Program-made: the position numbers and the translations under genes
The notes under the pieces: model-generated
Told to the model about the DNA's origin: nothing
What the model saw: only the letters and a program-made list of their open reading frames with translations
The model's database searches: none
Assembly (NCBI GenBank): GCA_964515755.1
Contig: CAZEVK010000001.1
Span: forward strand, 65,675-129,674
From: JAGVLN01 sp964515755
GTDB lineage: Bacteria; Pseudomonadota; Alphaproteobacteria; Rickettsiales; JABSSG01
DNA: 64,000 nucleotides
Direction: 5' to 3'
Shown: positions 10,140 through 19,093 of the stretch, one piece after another
Layout: every line of letters starts with the position of its first letter
Numbering within the stretch: position 1 is the stretch's first letter

Positions 10140-10340
10140 ATGGATTTATTAAAACAAATAAAAGATATTTATGATTTGACTAGAGGATATAATCATCTTA
10201 GTGCTCCTACTCACAACATTGAGGAAGAAACTGAGAAAGAACCAGTGCAACAAATCAAAAAGAAAATAGATAAAATTGGTGGTACTGATAAAAGCATAAA
10301 ACAATTAGGCACAAAACGTGCTCATGAAATAGTTAGCTAA
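10140..10340 (+). CDS. Small hydrophilic protein of unknown function
   Basis: This 66-residue frame has an unusually good ribosome site, AAGGAGG four bases before the ATG, which is the main reason to accept it. The product is hydrophilic, rich in Lys, Glu and Ile, with no membrane helix, signal peptide or motif I recognise. The last third (GGTDKSIKQLGTKRAH) is basic. A different frame downstream (10333 to about 10467) is open and reads as a basic, Tyr-rich peptide, so the gene could be the intact start of a longer broken one. Function unknown. Confidence 0.5.
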   Translation: MDLLKQIKDIYDLTRGYNHLSAPTHNIEEETEKEPVQQIKKKIDKIGGTDKSIKQLGTKRAHEIVS

Positions 10341-10490
10341 AGCAGCAGTAGCACTAGCGTATTATAAAGTACAATTTTTAGGTATTACAAAAATATATAT
10401 CTTGAAGCATTGGAATTATTATTTTTATTTACCAAAAAAATTGTATAGGCGCGTAATAGGCAAGTAGAGATTGATGAACAACAAAAATAT

Positions 10491-11363
10491 TTAGTTAATT
10501 GCTTTTATAGGAGCTTTTAACTGTTGAATTAACTCAGCAGGTGTATCGCTAAATACTGCATAAACTCCTAATTTTTTTGCTTCTTGGTACTCTTGTTTAC
10601 TATTAATACCAAATATAAAAATTTTAGCTTGATCGTTACTAGCTTCTTCTATACATTCTACTGCTTTATTATCCCACAATCTAAAATGTACCTTATTAAT
10701 ATCATCACCAAGAGCAAAAGATTCTTTTACTATCATTTCAATGTCTAGCTCAAAACCAATATAATGACTAGAATTAAGTTTATAACAGCAAGTCCCTTTA
10801 TTACGCATAGTTAATAAAAGCTCTCGAGTTTTGTGGCGACTTTCGAATAATTTAGCTTCTGGCTTTTGTTCTTTAAAATAATTTAAATGCTCTATATTCG
10901 TAGAATAAAAAATTAATCTCTGCCATGCATTTTTTTCATTAACTAATTTTACAATTGCATCAACTAAAGGCTTTGCTGGCAATGATTTTAAATCAACTAT
11001 AATTTCCAAATTTGGAAATTTATTTAGAACTTCAGCCAAAGTAGGAATTTTATAACCTTTACCTCTTTCTGGAAAAGACTTATTAGATTTAGGATCAAAA
11101 TTATAAGCTGCATCAAGTGCTTCTAAATCTTGGTAATTCCATGCATTAACTAAGCCTTTACCGTTTGTCCGAGATGCTAAATCATTTGGGTGATATAAAA
11201 CCACTACTCCATCTTTACTTAATTGAACATCAATTTCAATTCCATCGCTACCAACATTAATAACATTTTCAAAAGCAAATATAGTATTTTCAGGAAAATT
11301 ATTTTTTCCACCACGATGAGCTATTATCTTTGGAGAAACAGTATAACTTGTTGTTGCTTTCAT
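10491..11363 (-). CDS. Glycerophosphodiester phosphodiesterase
   Basis: GDPD enzymes hydrolyse glycerophosphodiesters to glycerol-3-phosphate and an alcohol. The fold's metal and catalytic residues are visible near the N-terminus: IIAHRGG (His catalytic), PENT (Glu metal ligand), then EIDVQLSKDGVVVLYHP with the second catalytic His. Length is 290 residues with no signal peptide, so it is probably the cytosolic (UgpQ-like) type. It could salvage host or self phospholipid headgroups into glycerol-3-phosphate. It stands alone on the minus strand, starting at ATG 11363. Confidence 0.9.
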   Translation of the reverse strand: MKATTSYTVSPKIIAHRGGKNNFPENTIFAFENVINVGSDGIEIDVQLSKDGVVVLYHPNDLASRTNGKGLVNAWNYQDLEALDAAYNFDPKSNKSFPERGKGYKIPTLAEVLNKFPNLEIIVDLKSLPAKPLVDAIVKLVNEKNAWQRLIFYSTNIEHLNYFKEQKPEAKLFESRHKTRELLLTMRNKGTCCYKLNSSHYIGFELDIEMIVKESFALGDDINKVHFRLWDNKAVECIEEASNDQAKIFIFGINSKQEYQEAKKLGVYAVFSDTPAELIQQLKAPIKAIN

Positions 11364-11552
11364 TAGTAGACACCCACTATAGCTATATTTAGCAATCTCA
11401 TAATGAAACTATATTGCTAATTTTTATACTCAAAATATTTTTATTATTAATACACTATAACTATAAAAGCTTTTTTACTCAAACCTAACATATAACTTTA
11501 TTATTAGATTCGATTAAAATAAAACCAATTCATGATATAAATAATTCTTTTA

Positions 11553-12809
11553 CTAATAGACTCTTAGCAATTCATTCCAATTAGTAGTATATCTAGATGT
11601 GCGATGTTCGCATTTCATACTCCATTCTCTCTTAGTACCTTGAGCGGCAAAAAAAACTGTATCTCTTCCCATTTTGTTATTTAGTTTGGTCATTACATCA
11701 AGAATAGAAGATTGTTGTTGTGAATTTTCGGCTACAAAAAAGTTTTTCTGAATACGTGATCCATTTTTCAACCCTAGTAATACTATTCCTGCTTTTTTAT
11801 ATGAATAATTTTGTTTAAATATGTTTTTTAACCTTTCTTTAGCTTGCTTAATTATCAGTATAGTATCATTAGTTGCTTCCTCAAACCAATACACATCACT
11901 ATACTGATAGTTAGCTTTATTGTTTCTATACAATTTTTCTTTAAGAAAAATATAGATCCCTTGAGCAAATGCACCTTCCTTCCTCATTTTCTCGCAAGCT
12001 TTTACGGTATAATGAGATATTGCTTCCTCTAATTCAATTATACTATTTACAGCTTTACCAAATGATCTGGAAGAAATAATATTTTTTTTGTAGACAATCC
12101 TTCTCCTGTTTCATGGCAATCTATACCTTTTAATTCCATTACTAACTTTTCACCCATTACTCCAAATATTTTACGAATTGCTTTGCTATAATAGTCCCTA
12201 AGCTGAGAAGCGGTACCAATACCTAAGCATTTTAATCTTATATTTAATTTCCTACCTATCCCCCATATATCTTTTATATCAAAATTATCCATTATTTGTT
12301 GTTGCTCTAAACCATCCTTTAAGTACAATACCACTGCTCTAATTCGTTTAGCTATATGATTGGCTATTTTAGCTAAAGTCTTACTTTTCCCGATACCGAT
12401 AGACACCGGAATACCAATCCATTTTTTAATTTTATCTTTTATTGATGTAATATATTCAATTAAATCTTCATCAGTTCCATCAAGCCTTAAAAAAAGCCTC
12501 ATCAATAGAATAAATTTCTAAATGAGAAGATAGTTCTCTAATTGTATTCATCACACGATTAGATACATCTCCATAAAGCTGGTAGTTCGAAGATAGAACT
12601 TTAATATTATGTGCTTTACATAATTCTTTACATTTAAAATAGGGTATACCCATAGGTATACCTAAAGCTTTTGCTTCATTAGATCTAGCAATAACGCAAC
12701 CGTCATTATTAGAGAGAATAACAACAGGACAATTTTTTAATTTAGGAAAAAAAGCTCTCTCGCAAGAAGCAAAGAAGTTATTACAATCTATGAGAGCATA
12801 TATAGTCAT
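11553..12809 (-). pseudogene. umuC: DNA polymerase V catalytic subunit UmuC, broken by two homopolymer frameshifts
   Basis: Three frame segments together cover a full-length Y-family polymerase. The first (12809 down) starts MTIYALIDCNNFFASCE with the metal-binding Asp and the YSIDEAF motif. It breaks in a run of seven A at 12489-12495 (plus strand); six would restore EAFLRLDGTDED. The second covers the palm/finger and HhH part (SIGIGKSKTLAKIANH, WGIGRKLN) and breaks in a run of eight T at 12082-12089; nine would restore KKNIISSRSFGKAV. The third runs to 11553 and holds the little-finger and C-terminal domain. One insertion and one deletion, each in a homopolymer, are all that disrupts it. 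It follows umuD after 16 bases. Confidence 0.9.
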
Positions 12810-12825
12810 ATAGCTTATATTATTA

Positions 12826-13242
12826 TTACAGTTTTCGTACTACTGAAGTAACCACTCCCCAAATGCAAACTTCATCTCCTTCTGAAGAAGTTTTGATTAG
12901 AATCGGAGTGTAATTTTTATTTTCTGGAGCTAAATAAGCTTGATTATTAATATATTTCAGTCTTTTTACTGTAAATTCGCCATTTATAACAGCAATTACT
13001 ATTTTACCAGCTATAGGGGTTATACTTCTATCTACTACCAAAATATCATTTTCTAAGATACTAGCTTCAATCATTGAATCTCCCGCCATTCTTACAAAAA
13101 AAGTAGCTACAGGGTGATCAATTAAATATTCATTTAAATCTAATTTAGTATCCATAGATCCTTCAGCAGGTGAAGGAAATCCAGCCTGTACTTTAGAGCT
13201 ATAAAGTATAGGTACGGATATAGTTAAGTCTGGTCTTATCAT
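12826..13242 (-). CDS. umuD: UmuD, LexA-like self-cleaving subunit of DNA polymerase V
   Basis: UmuD is cleaved in the presence of RecA filaments to UmuD', which activates UmuC for error-prone lesion bypass. This 138-residue protein has the cleavage site Ala20-Gly21 in SSKVQAGFPSPAE, the catalytic Ser56 in MAGDSMIE, and the catalytic Lys93 in EFTVKRLK: the complete S24 peptidase dyad. Length matches E. coli UmuD (139). It lies 16 bases upstream of the broken umuC on the same strand, forming the usual umuDC operon. I could not find a clear LexA box before the ATG at 13242. Confidence 0.9.
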   Translation of the reverse strand: MIRPDLTISVPILYSSKVQAGFPSPAEGSMDTKLDLNEYLIDHPVATFFVRMAGDSMIEASILENDILVVDRSITPIAGKIVIAVINGEFTVKRLKYINNQAYLAPENKNYTPILIKTSSEGDEVCIWGVVTSVVRKL

Positions 13243-13605
13243 TTTTTGAATTCTGTATATTTATTACTATAAATTAATTATAGTTCTTTAATTAATCAAT
13301 TTCAATTTTTATTTTATAAGTTTAATAATCTTTAATAAATACGCTAATCATGACATAAGGTTCGTTATAATGGATACTAAGTACGCAAAAAATATAAATG
13401 AAATTAGCTTAAATTTAAGTCCAACAATCAAAGTAAATTATCTTTACGTAAATTAAGGAAAGAGATATGCGATTCAAAAAAAACTAAGCACACATAGATT
13501 GTAATCATGACAAAAGAAACTTTTCTTATCAGTAAGATAGCTTTAGATAAAATTGAAAATGGAGAACCTTAAGTACCAATAGAAATTACACAGCTATATT
13601 TAGGC
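13243..13605. other. Gene-free spacer between umuD and the TMEM175-like gene
   Basis: This 363-base region must contain the umuD promoter. A short reading frame starting at 13507 on the plus strand (MTKETFLISKIALDKIENGEP) ends in TAA and stays open for about 14 more codons; it is too short to call. I see no clear regulatory box. Confidence 0.35.
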
Positions 13606-14193
13606 TTATGATAATAATTTTTCTATTCTTCGATCAGGTATGATCCACATTAAAATCACTACAAAATAAATCATCTGAGATATTTTCTCATAATAAAAAG
13701 CAGTAGGTATGGCAATTAAAAATAAAATCAAAGACATTTTGCCTTTAAAATCTTTTCCGATAGCATTCGATAAAACCGAATTTGGGTTATATTTTAATAT
13801 TGAAAATTGTAAAATACGATAAGCAGCAGCTGTTAATAATAGCTCTATCCCATATACAGCAGTTGGTAAAGGCTCAAAATGATTTTCTCCCATCCAATCT
13901 GTAGTAAAAGGAATTAAGGAGACCCAGAAAAGAAAATGTAAATTTGCAAGTAATATTTGTCCGTTAACATGAGTGACAGTATGAACCATGTGATGATGAT
14001 TACTCCAATAAGTACCAATGTAAAAAAAGCTTATCACATAACTCAAAAAAATTGGTGCCATTGAGCAAAGATGTTCAAAACTAGATCCATGAGGTGCTTT
14101 GAGCTCTAAAACCATTATGGTAATAGTCACTGCTAAAACTCCGTCACTAAAAGCTTCAAACCTAGCTTTACTAATTCCTTTGCTTTCTTTCAT
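13606..14193 (-). CDS. TMEM175-family (DUF1211) integral membrane protein, putative potassium channel
   Basis: This 195-residue protein starts with the family signature RFEAFSDGVLAVTITIMVLEL, where the R-x3-FSD motif on the first helix defines bacterial TMEM175/DUF1211 proteins. It has about five to six hydrophobic segments and a His-rich loop (SNHHHMVH). Bacterial members are potassium-permeable channels that assemble as tetramers. Length matches the single-repeat bacterial form. It stands alone on the minus strand. Ion selectivity is taken from the family, not seen here. Confidence 0.85.
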   Translation of the reverse strand: MKESKGISKARFEAFSDGVLAVTITIMVLELKAPHGSSFEHLCSMAPIFLSYVISFFYIGTYWSNHHHMVHTVTHVNGQILLANLHFLFWVSLIPFTTDWMGENHFEPLPTAVYGIELLLTAAAYRILQFSILKYNPNSVLSNAIGKDFKGKMSLILFLIAIPTAFYYEKISQMIYFVVILMWIIPDRRIEKLLS

Positions 14194-14609
14194 TTTTATA
14201 TTTTATAATAAATAAATTGTTTTAATTTTCTTTCTTTCGCTATCAAGAATAATCACTTTATGACTTTAAAGCTCTCTTTATTCCTGAGAATATAAAATTT
14301 TTATGCTTTTTCTACCTAAGAAAAAGACTTAATCTAACTTTAATATTCAAGTATACTAAAAGACAATTATTCTATAGTCAAATTTTTTTGCTGTAACAAA
14401 AAGCCTGCTATAAAAACATGATATGCACAAAATACTTTGAGATCTGGCCTTAAAAATAAATGTTATTATCACATTTTCCTATGTAAAATAACTCTACTTA
14501 AAACTCTCTTCTTACCGGTGATTCAGCCTATTTACATTTACTCTTGAGAAATACACATATGGTTGAGTATTTCGTACCCTAATGATAAGAAAAATAATTG
14601 CTTATAAAT
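14194..14609. other. Gene-free spacer downstream of rpoD
   Basis: This 416-base stretch between the end of rpoD and the TMEM175-like gene start (both minus strand) shows no coding region, tRNA or strong hairpin with a T-run. It should contain the promoter for the TMEM175-like gene. Confidence 0.4.
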
Positions 14610-16568
14610 CTAATTAGTACCACCATTTAAGAAGCTTCTAAGCTTCTTAGATCTGCTAGGATGCTTTAACTTTCTCAAAGCCTTAGCCTCTATCTGTCTA
14701 ATACGCTCTCTTGTAACAGAAAATTGCTGACCAACTTCTTCTAAAGTATGATCAGTATTCATGCCAATACCAAACCTCATCCTTAGTACTCGCTCTTCAC
14801 GCGGGGTGAGGCTTGCTAATACCCTAGTAGTAATTTCACGCAAATTAGATAAAATAGCTGCATCAACAGGTAGCATTGCATTTTTATCCTCAATAAAGTC
14901 ACCTAAAGAGCTGCCATCCTCATCACCAATTGGACTTTCAAGACTAACTGGTTCTTTAGCAATTTTCATCACTTTACGAACTTTTTCAATAGGCATCGAC
15001 AAACGTTCAGCAATCTCATTTGGAGTCGGTTCATAACCAAGTTCATAAGCCATTTGTCTGCTAGTACGCACAATTTTATTAATAGTCTCAATCATATGCA
15101 CAGGTATGCGAATAGTCCGAGCCTGATCAGCAATCGATCTTGTAATAGCTTGCCTTATCCACCATGTGGCATAGGTAGAAAATTTATAACCACGACGATA
15201 TTGAAATTTATCTACAGCTTTCATCAATCCAATATTACCTTCTTGAATTAAATCAAGAAACTGTAACCCACGATTAGCATATTTCTTAGCAATTGAAATA
15301 ACTAATCTTAAATTGGCTTCTATCATTTCTTTTTTAGCTCTTCTTGCTAAGCGCTCACCTTTTTGTACAGCCATAACTAATTTTTTAAAGTCTAAAATAT
15401 TAACACCAATTTTTTCAGCAACATCATCCATTTCTACAAGCAAAATCTTGATTTCAGCGTCTTCTTGACTAATAAAGTTAGCCCATTGTTTATTAACTTT
15501 AGACATTTTCTTTAGCCAAGCATCAGTTAAACTCTCTCCGGTAAAATACTTAATAAAATCTGCTCTGCTAATACCATTTTTTTCAGCTATTTTCAGAAAT
15601 TTTAATTCAAAATTGATTATACGTTTGCTATAGCCGTAAAGATTATCGATCAAATACTCAATGGATTTATCATTGATATGTAGATCTTTTATACAATCAG
15701 CCAATTTAGCTGATAATTTCTTGTAAGTAGCACTAGTTTTGGTTTGACCCTTTTTGAAAATATATAATAATTTTTCACAAATTTTTGCAATTTCACCAAA
15801 ATTATCAAGCATTTTAGGCATTAGGCTAGCTTCCATAGCTAATAAAGAAACATTTTGCTCTTCATCATCTTCATCGTCAAATGCCTCCTCACCTTCAGCA
15901 CCTTCAAACTCATTTTCTTCATCTTCTTTCTCATCGTCCATACTTGAGATAGATTTTGTCAAATCTGAGCTGGCCAAATTGTCTTCGCAGAAAGTTTCTT
16001 CGAGATCAATTACATCACGTAACAAAATCTTTTCATTAACTAAATCTTCAAACCAAGAAATAAATTTTTTCATTGCAAGAGGCGTTTCACAAAGAGACGC
16101 AATCATAGAGTTTCGTCCCTCTTCGATTCTCTTGGCAATTACGATTTCATCCTCACGTGATAACAAACGAACTCCACCCATATCTTTAAGATATTGACGA
16201 ACAGGATCATCAGTTATGCCAACTAGAACTTCTTCAACAACCTCTAATTCAGCTCCTTCTTCATTGATATCAAACTCATCATCTACAGCAAGATCAAACT
16301 CTTCTTCTTTAACAACGCTATCAACTTCTAAAATGTTTATACCAGCTTCTGAGAGAGAATTAAAAGCACTATCAATGATATCAGGAGTAAACAAATCAGC
16401 AGGTAATAACTTATTAACCTCATCAAAAGTTAAGAACCCTTTAACTTTACCAGCTGCTATTAACTTCTTTAGAGAAGCATCAAGATTTTTAGACGCAGTA
16501 TCATTCGTAGGCTTATTTTCAATATTTTCTTCAATATTCTTGTTCACGCCTTTTTTATTCTTACTCAT
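14610..16568 (-). CDS. rpoD: RNA polymerase primary sigma factor RpoD (sigma-70)
   Basis: Housekeeping sigma factor. An N-terminal region 1.1-like segment (LKKLIAAGKVKGFLTFDEVN) precedes an acidic tract, then region 1.2 (DPVRQYLKDMGGVRLLSRE). A non-conserved acidic insert rich in Asp/Glu follows. Region 2 has RLVISIAKKYANRGLQFLDL and KFSTYATWWIRQAITRS, region 3 has PVHMIETINKI, and region 4 ends with TRERIRQIEAKALRKLKHP, the -35 recognition helix. Length of about 652 fits alphaproteobacterial RpoD. An in-frame GTG at 16577 overlaps the dnaG stop (GTGA); I prefer the ATG at 16568. Adjacent to dnaG, as in many bacteria (macromolecular synthesis operon), but without rpsU. Confidence 0.97.
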   Translation of the reverse strand: MSKNKKGVNKNIEENIENKPTNDTASKNLDASLKKLIAAGKVKGFLTFDEVNKLLPADLFTPDIIDSAFNSLSEAGINILEVDSVVKEEEFDLAVDDEFDINEEGAELEVVEEVLVGITDDPVRQYLKDMGGVRLLSREDEIVIAKRIEEGRNSMIASLCETPLAMKKFISWFEDLVNEKILLRDVIDLEETFCEDNLASSDLTKSISSMDDEKEDEENEFEGAEGEEAFDDEDDEEQNVSLLAMEASLMPKMLDNFGEIAKICEKLLYIFKKGQTKTSATYKKLSAKLADCIKDLHINDKSIEYLIDNLYGYSKRIINFELKFLKIAEKNGISRADFIKYFTGESLTDAWLKKMSKVNKQWANFISQEDAEIKILLVEMDDVAEKIGVNILDFKKLVMAVQKGERLARRAKKEMIEANLRLVISIAKKYANRGLQFLDLIQEGNIGLMKAVDKFQYRRGYKFSTYATWWIRQAITRSIADQARTIRIPVHMIETINKIVRTSRQMAYELGYEPTPNEIAERLSMPIEKVRKVMKIAKEPVSLESPIGDEDGSSLGDFIEDKNAMLPVDAAILSNLREITTRVLASLTPREERVLRMRFGIGMNTDHTLEEVGQQFSVTRERIRQIEAKALRKLKHPSRSKKLRSFLNGGTN

Positions 16569-16573
16569 AATTT

Positions 16574-18385
16574 TCACTCTATTTTTTCTTTAATATGTTG
16601 TTCAAGCTTTATAATTTCTTCCTGTAATGCTATAGCTATCTTCATTGATCCTTCATCTAAACTTCGCATAGCATTTTTATATTCCATTTTAAGTAACTCT
16701 AGATTGTAATTATCAAAAGCTTCTTCCCATAATGTTACTATGTCATTGTCATTCTTTATACTAATTTTATCAATAAAATATGAATTGTCCCCACATAAAA
16801 AATTTAATTGCGTTGGTAAGAGCTTTTCGCTAATTCCCACTTTAAAACTACTACTAAAATCTTTATCATTTTCTATAGCACTAGCACTTACAAAAGCTTC
16901 TTCTACTGCCTTATATATATCACGAGATAAATTAATCTTTGATTCAATCATGATAAAGTTTTCATAAATTTGACTATTTCTTAGCAAAAATGGATATTCT
17001 ATTACTAATGCTATTAAGCATAACTCACATCTTTGTAAGCCAGATAAACTTTTAACATTAACCAAATCACCATTAATACTAGATTTATGCTCTTTTACTT
17101 TATTTTGAGTACCATAAGAACTGAAGTTCTGCCACAGTCTATCATTAAAAAATTTTTTGTAAAATTGTTTCACACTCGGATGTATGATTTCTTCAGCTAA
17201 ATCTAATAAATTTTTTTGTAATAATGCCTTTTGCTCGGGAGTTTTAACTTCAAGCTTATGTAAAGTTGTCTGCCACAACATTTCCGAAAGAGGAATAGGA
17301 GCATCAAGCAAAGATTGTAAATGATTTTTCCCAAAATTCTTTACTACATCATCCGGATCATAACCGGCTGGTAATTTAACAAATTGCACTGAGTAACCTG
17401 GTTTTAGCATAGATAGCGCTAATTTAGCACATCTATCCATAGCATTAATTCCAGCTCTATCACCGTCCATACATAATACTGGATTAGGACAATAACGCCA
17501 AATTTTTTGTAAATGCTCTTGAGTAATAGAAGTACCTAAAGTAGCAACAACGTTATTAATACCAACAAGATTTAAAGCAATAACATCCATGTACCCTTCT
17601 ACTATCACAATAGATTTATTTTTATTACCTGAATTTAGAACAAGGTTTTCCGCATAAAGATTATGGCCTTTTTTAAATAAAATAGTCTCAGGAGAGTTTA
17701 AATATTTTGGTGCGTTATCACTTTCAGCAAGTAACCTACCACCAAAACCGATAATACGACTTTTACTATCATAAATAGGAAAGATAATACGATTGCGAAA
17801 ACGATCATATACTTGAGACTTAGGCTCGGTAATTAACCCAGTTGATATCATTTGCTCCTTACTAACAGATTGTGTTAATAAAAATTTATATAAACTATCT
17901 GTATTATCAGGAGCAAAACCTAAATTAAATTTCTCAATTATTTCATCTGTTAATCCTCGACCTTTTAGATATTTAAACGCCTGTAAACCGTGTATTGAAT
18001 ATAATTTTTCATTAAACCATTTAGCTGCCATAGCCATAACCTGATAAAAGCTGGCTAGCCTCTGTATTGAGTTAATCTCTGCTTCTGTATGATTTTCTGG
18101 TATTGCGATGCCATGTTCTTGAGCTAAAGCCTTCACAGCCTCAACAAAATCTAACCCTCTAGTTTCAACAACAAATTTAACAACATCTCCATGTTCGCCA
18201 CATCCAAAGCAATGATAGAAATTTTTGTCATTATTAACTGTAAAGGATGGGGTCTTTTCAGTATGAAAAGGGCATAAACCATAATATTCTTTGCCACGCG
18301 GTGATAGCTTTACCTTTTGGCTAACAACGTCTGATACCCTTATTCTTTCACGAAGTAAGTCAATAAACTCAGAAGAAAAATACAT
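16574..18385 (-). CDS. dnaG: DNA primase
   Basis: DnaG makes RNA primers at the replication fork. The N-terminal CHC2 zinc finger is visible in LCPFHTEKTPSF and FYHCFGCGEHGD. The catalytic core follows with RFRNRIIFPIYD and IGFGGR, then the Toprim motif VIVEGYMDVIAL and CMDGDRAG with the metal-binding Asp residues. The C-terminal helicase-binding domain is less conserved. Length 603 fits the family. It is first in a two-gene unit with rpoD; its TGA stop overlaps the possible GTG start of rpoD. Confidence 0.96.
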   Translation of the reverse strand: MYFSSEFIDLLRERIRVSDVVSQKVKLSPRGKEYYGLCPFHTEKTPSFTVNNDKNFYHCFGCGEHGDVVKFVVETRGLDFVEAVKALAQEHGIAIPENHTEAEINSIQRLASFYQVMAMAAKWFNEKLYSIHGLQAFKYLKGRGLTDEIIEKFNLGFAPDNTDSLYKFLLTQSVSKEQMISTGLITEPKSQVYDRFRNRIIFPIYDSKSRIIGFGGRLLAESDNAPKYLNSPETILFKKGHNLYAENLVLNSGNKNKSIVIVEGYMDVIALNLVGINNVVATLGTSITQEHLQKIWRYCPNPVLCMDGDRAGINAMDRCAKLALSMLKPGYSVQFVKLPAGYDPDDVVKNFGKNHLQSLLDAPIPLSEMLWQTTLHKLEVKTPEQKALLQKNLLDLAEEIIHPSVKQFYKKFFNDRLWQNFSSYGTQNKVKEHKSSINGDLVNVKSLSGLQRCELCLIALVIEYPFLLRNSQIYENFIMIESKINLSRDIYKAVEEAFVSASAIENDKDFSSSFKVGISEKLLPTQLNFLCGDNSYFIDKISIKNDNDIVTLWEEAFDNYNLELLKMEYKNAMRSLDEGSMKIAIALQEEIIKLEQHIKEKIE

Positions 18386-18416
18386 AAATTCTCTATCTAC
18401 TGTTGAAATTTAAATC

Positions 18417-18446
18417 ATTATATACTATTAATACATATCATGTAAT
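18417..18446 (-). promoter_or_regulatory. Putative sigma-70 promoter of dnaG-rpoD
   Basis: Read on the minus strand, a perfect TATAAT -10 (plus 18417-18422) lies 18 bases after ATTACA (plus 18441-18446), a 4-of-6 match to the -35 consensus. It sits about 32 bases before the dnaG ATG. Confidence 0.55.
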
Positions 18447-18542
18447 AGCAACCTATAATAAATTCGTAATAAACCTATAACATTTAAAGCTTGTTAAATA
18501 AGCATTTAGCAAATTAAAATATTAAAAACAAAGGAAAGACCA

Positions 18543-19016
18543 ATGCAAAATTTCCCGATGACTGCAAAAGGATTTGCAAAATTAACAGAAGAACTAAAGC
18601 ATTTAAAAACAGTGGAAAGACCTTCTATTATTAAAGCTATTGCAGAAGCAAGAGCACTTGGAGACCTTTCAGAAAATGCTGAATACCACTCTGCTCGTGA
18701 AAAACAAAGCTTTATTGAGGGCAGAATTATAGAATTAGAAGATAAAATCGCTAGATCAGAGGTTATTGACATATCAAAACTATCAGGCGATATAGTAAAA
18801 TTCGGCGCAACTGTAAAACTGATCGATTACGAAAACAATAAAGAACATGTTTACCAAATAGTTGGAGAATACGAGGCAAACTTAGATCATGGACTAATAT
18901 CAATTGCTTCGCCTCTTTCAAGGGCTATTATTGGCAAAAAAATAGATGATATAGTTGAGGTTGTGACTCCAAACGGATTGAAAGAATATCAAATACTAGA
19001 AGTAGAGTTTAAGTAA
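18543..19016 (+). CDS. greA: Transcript cleavage factor GreA
   Basis: GreA rescues backtracked RNA polymerase by stimulating cleavage of the nascent RNA. The N-terminal coiled coil carries MTAKGFAKLTEELKHLK and the tip motif GDLSENAEYHSAREKQ with acidic residues that enter the polymerase secondary channel. The C-terminal domain ends with ISIASPLSRAIIGKKIDD. Length 157 is typical. It has an AAGGA ribosome site and is divergent from dnaG. Confidence 0.97.
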   Translation: MQNFPMTAKGFAKLTEELKHLKTVERPSIIKAIAEARALGDLSENAEYHSAREKQSFIEGRIIELEDKIARSEVIDISKLSGDIVKFGATVKLIDYENNKEHVYQIVGEYEANLDHGLISIASPLSRAIIGKKIDDIVEVVTPNGLKEYQILEVEFK

Positions 19017-19093
19017 TCAAGCTCTAACTATTAAATGACTTATTTAAATAATTGATTTATACTCAATTTGTACCCTAACAGTAACAACTTAAA

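Noticed and set aside
13507..13613. Short plus-strand frame with a TAA in the middle
   Set aside because: Only about 21 codons before the stop and no ribosome site; too little to call a gene.
15754..16197. Ser-rich open frame on the plus strand inside rpoD
   Set aside because: It is the reverse complement of the acidic Asp/Glu-rich insert of RpoD; low complexity and no ribosome site.
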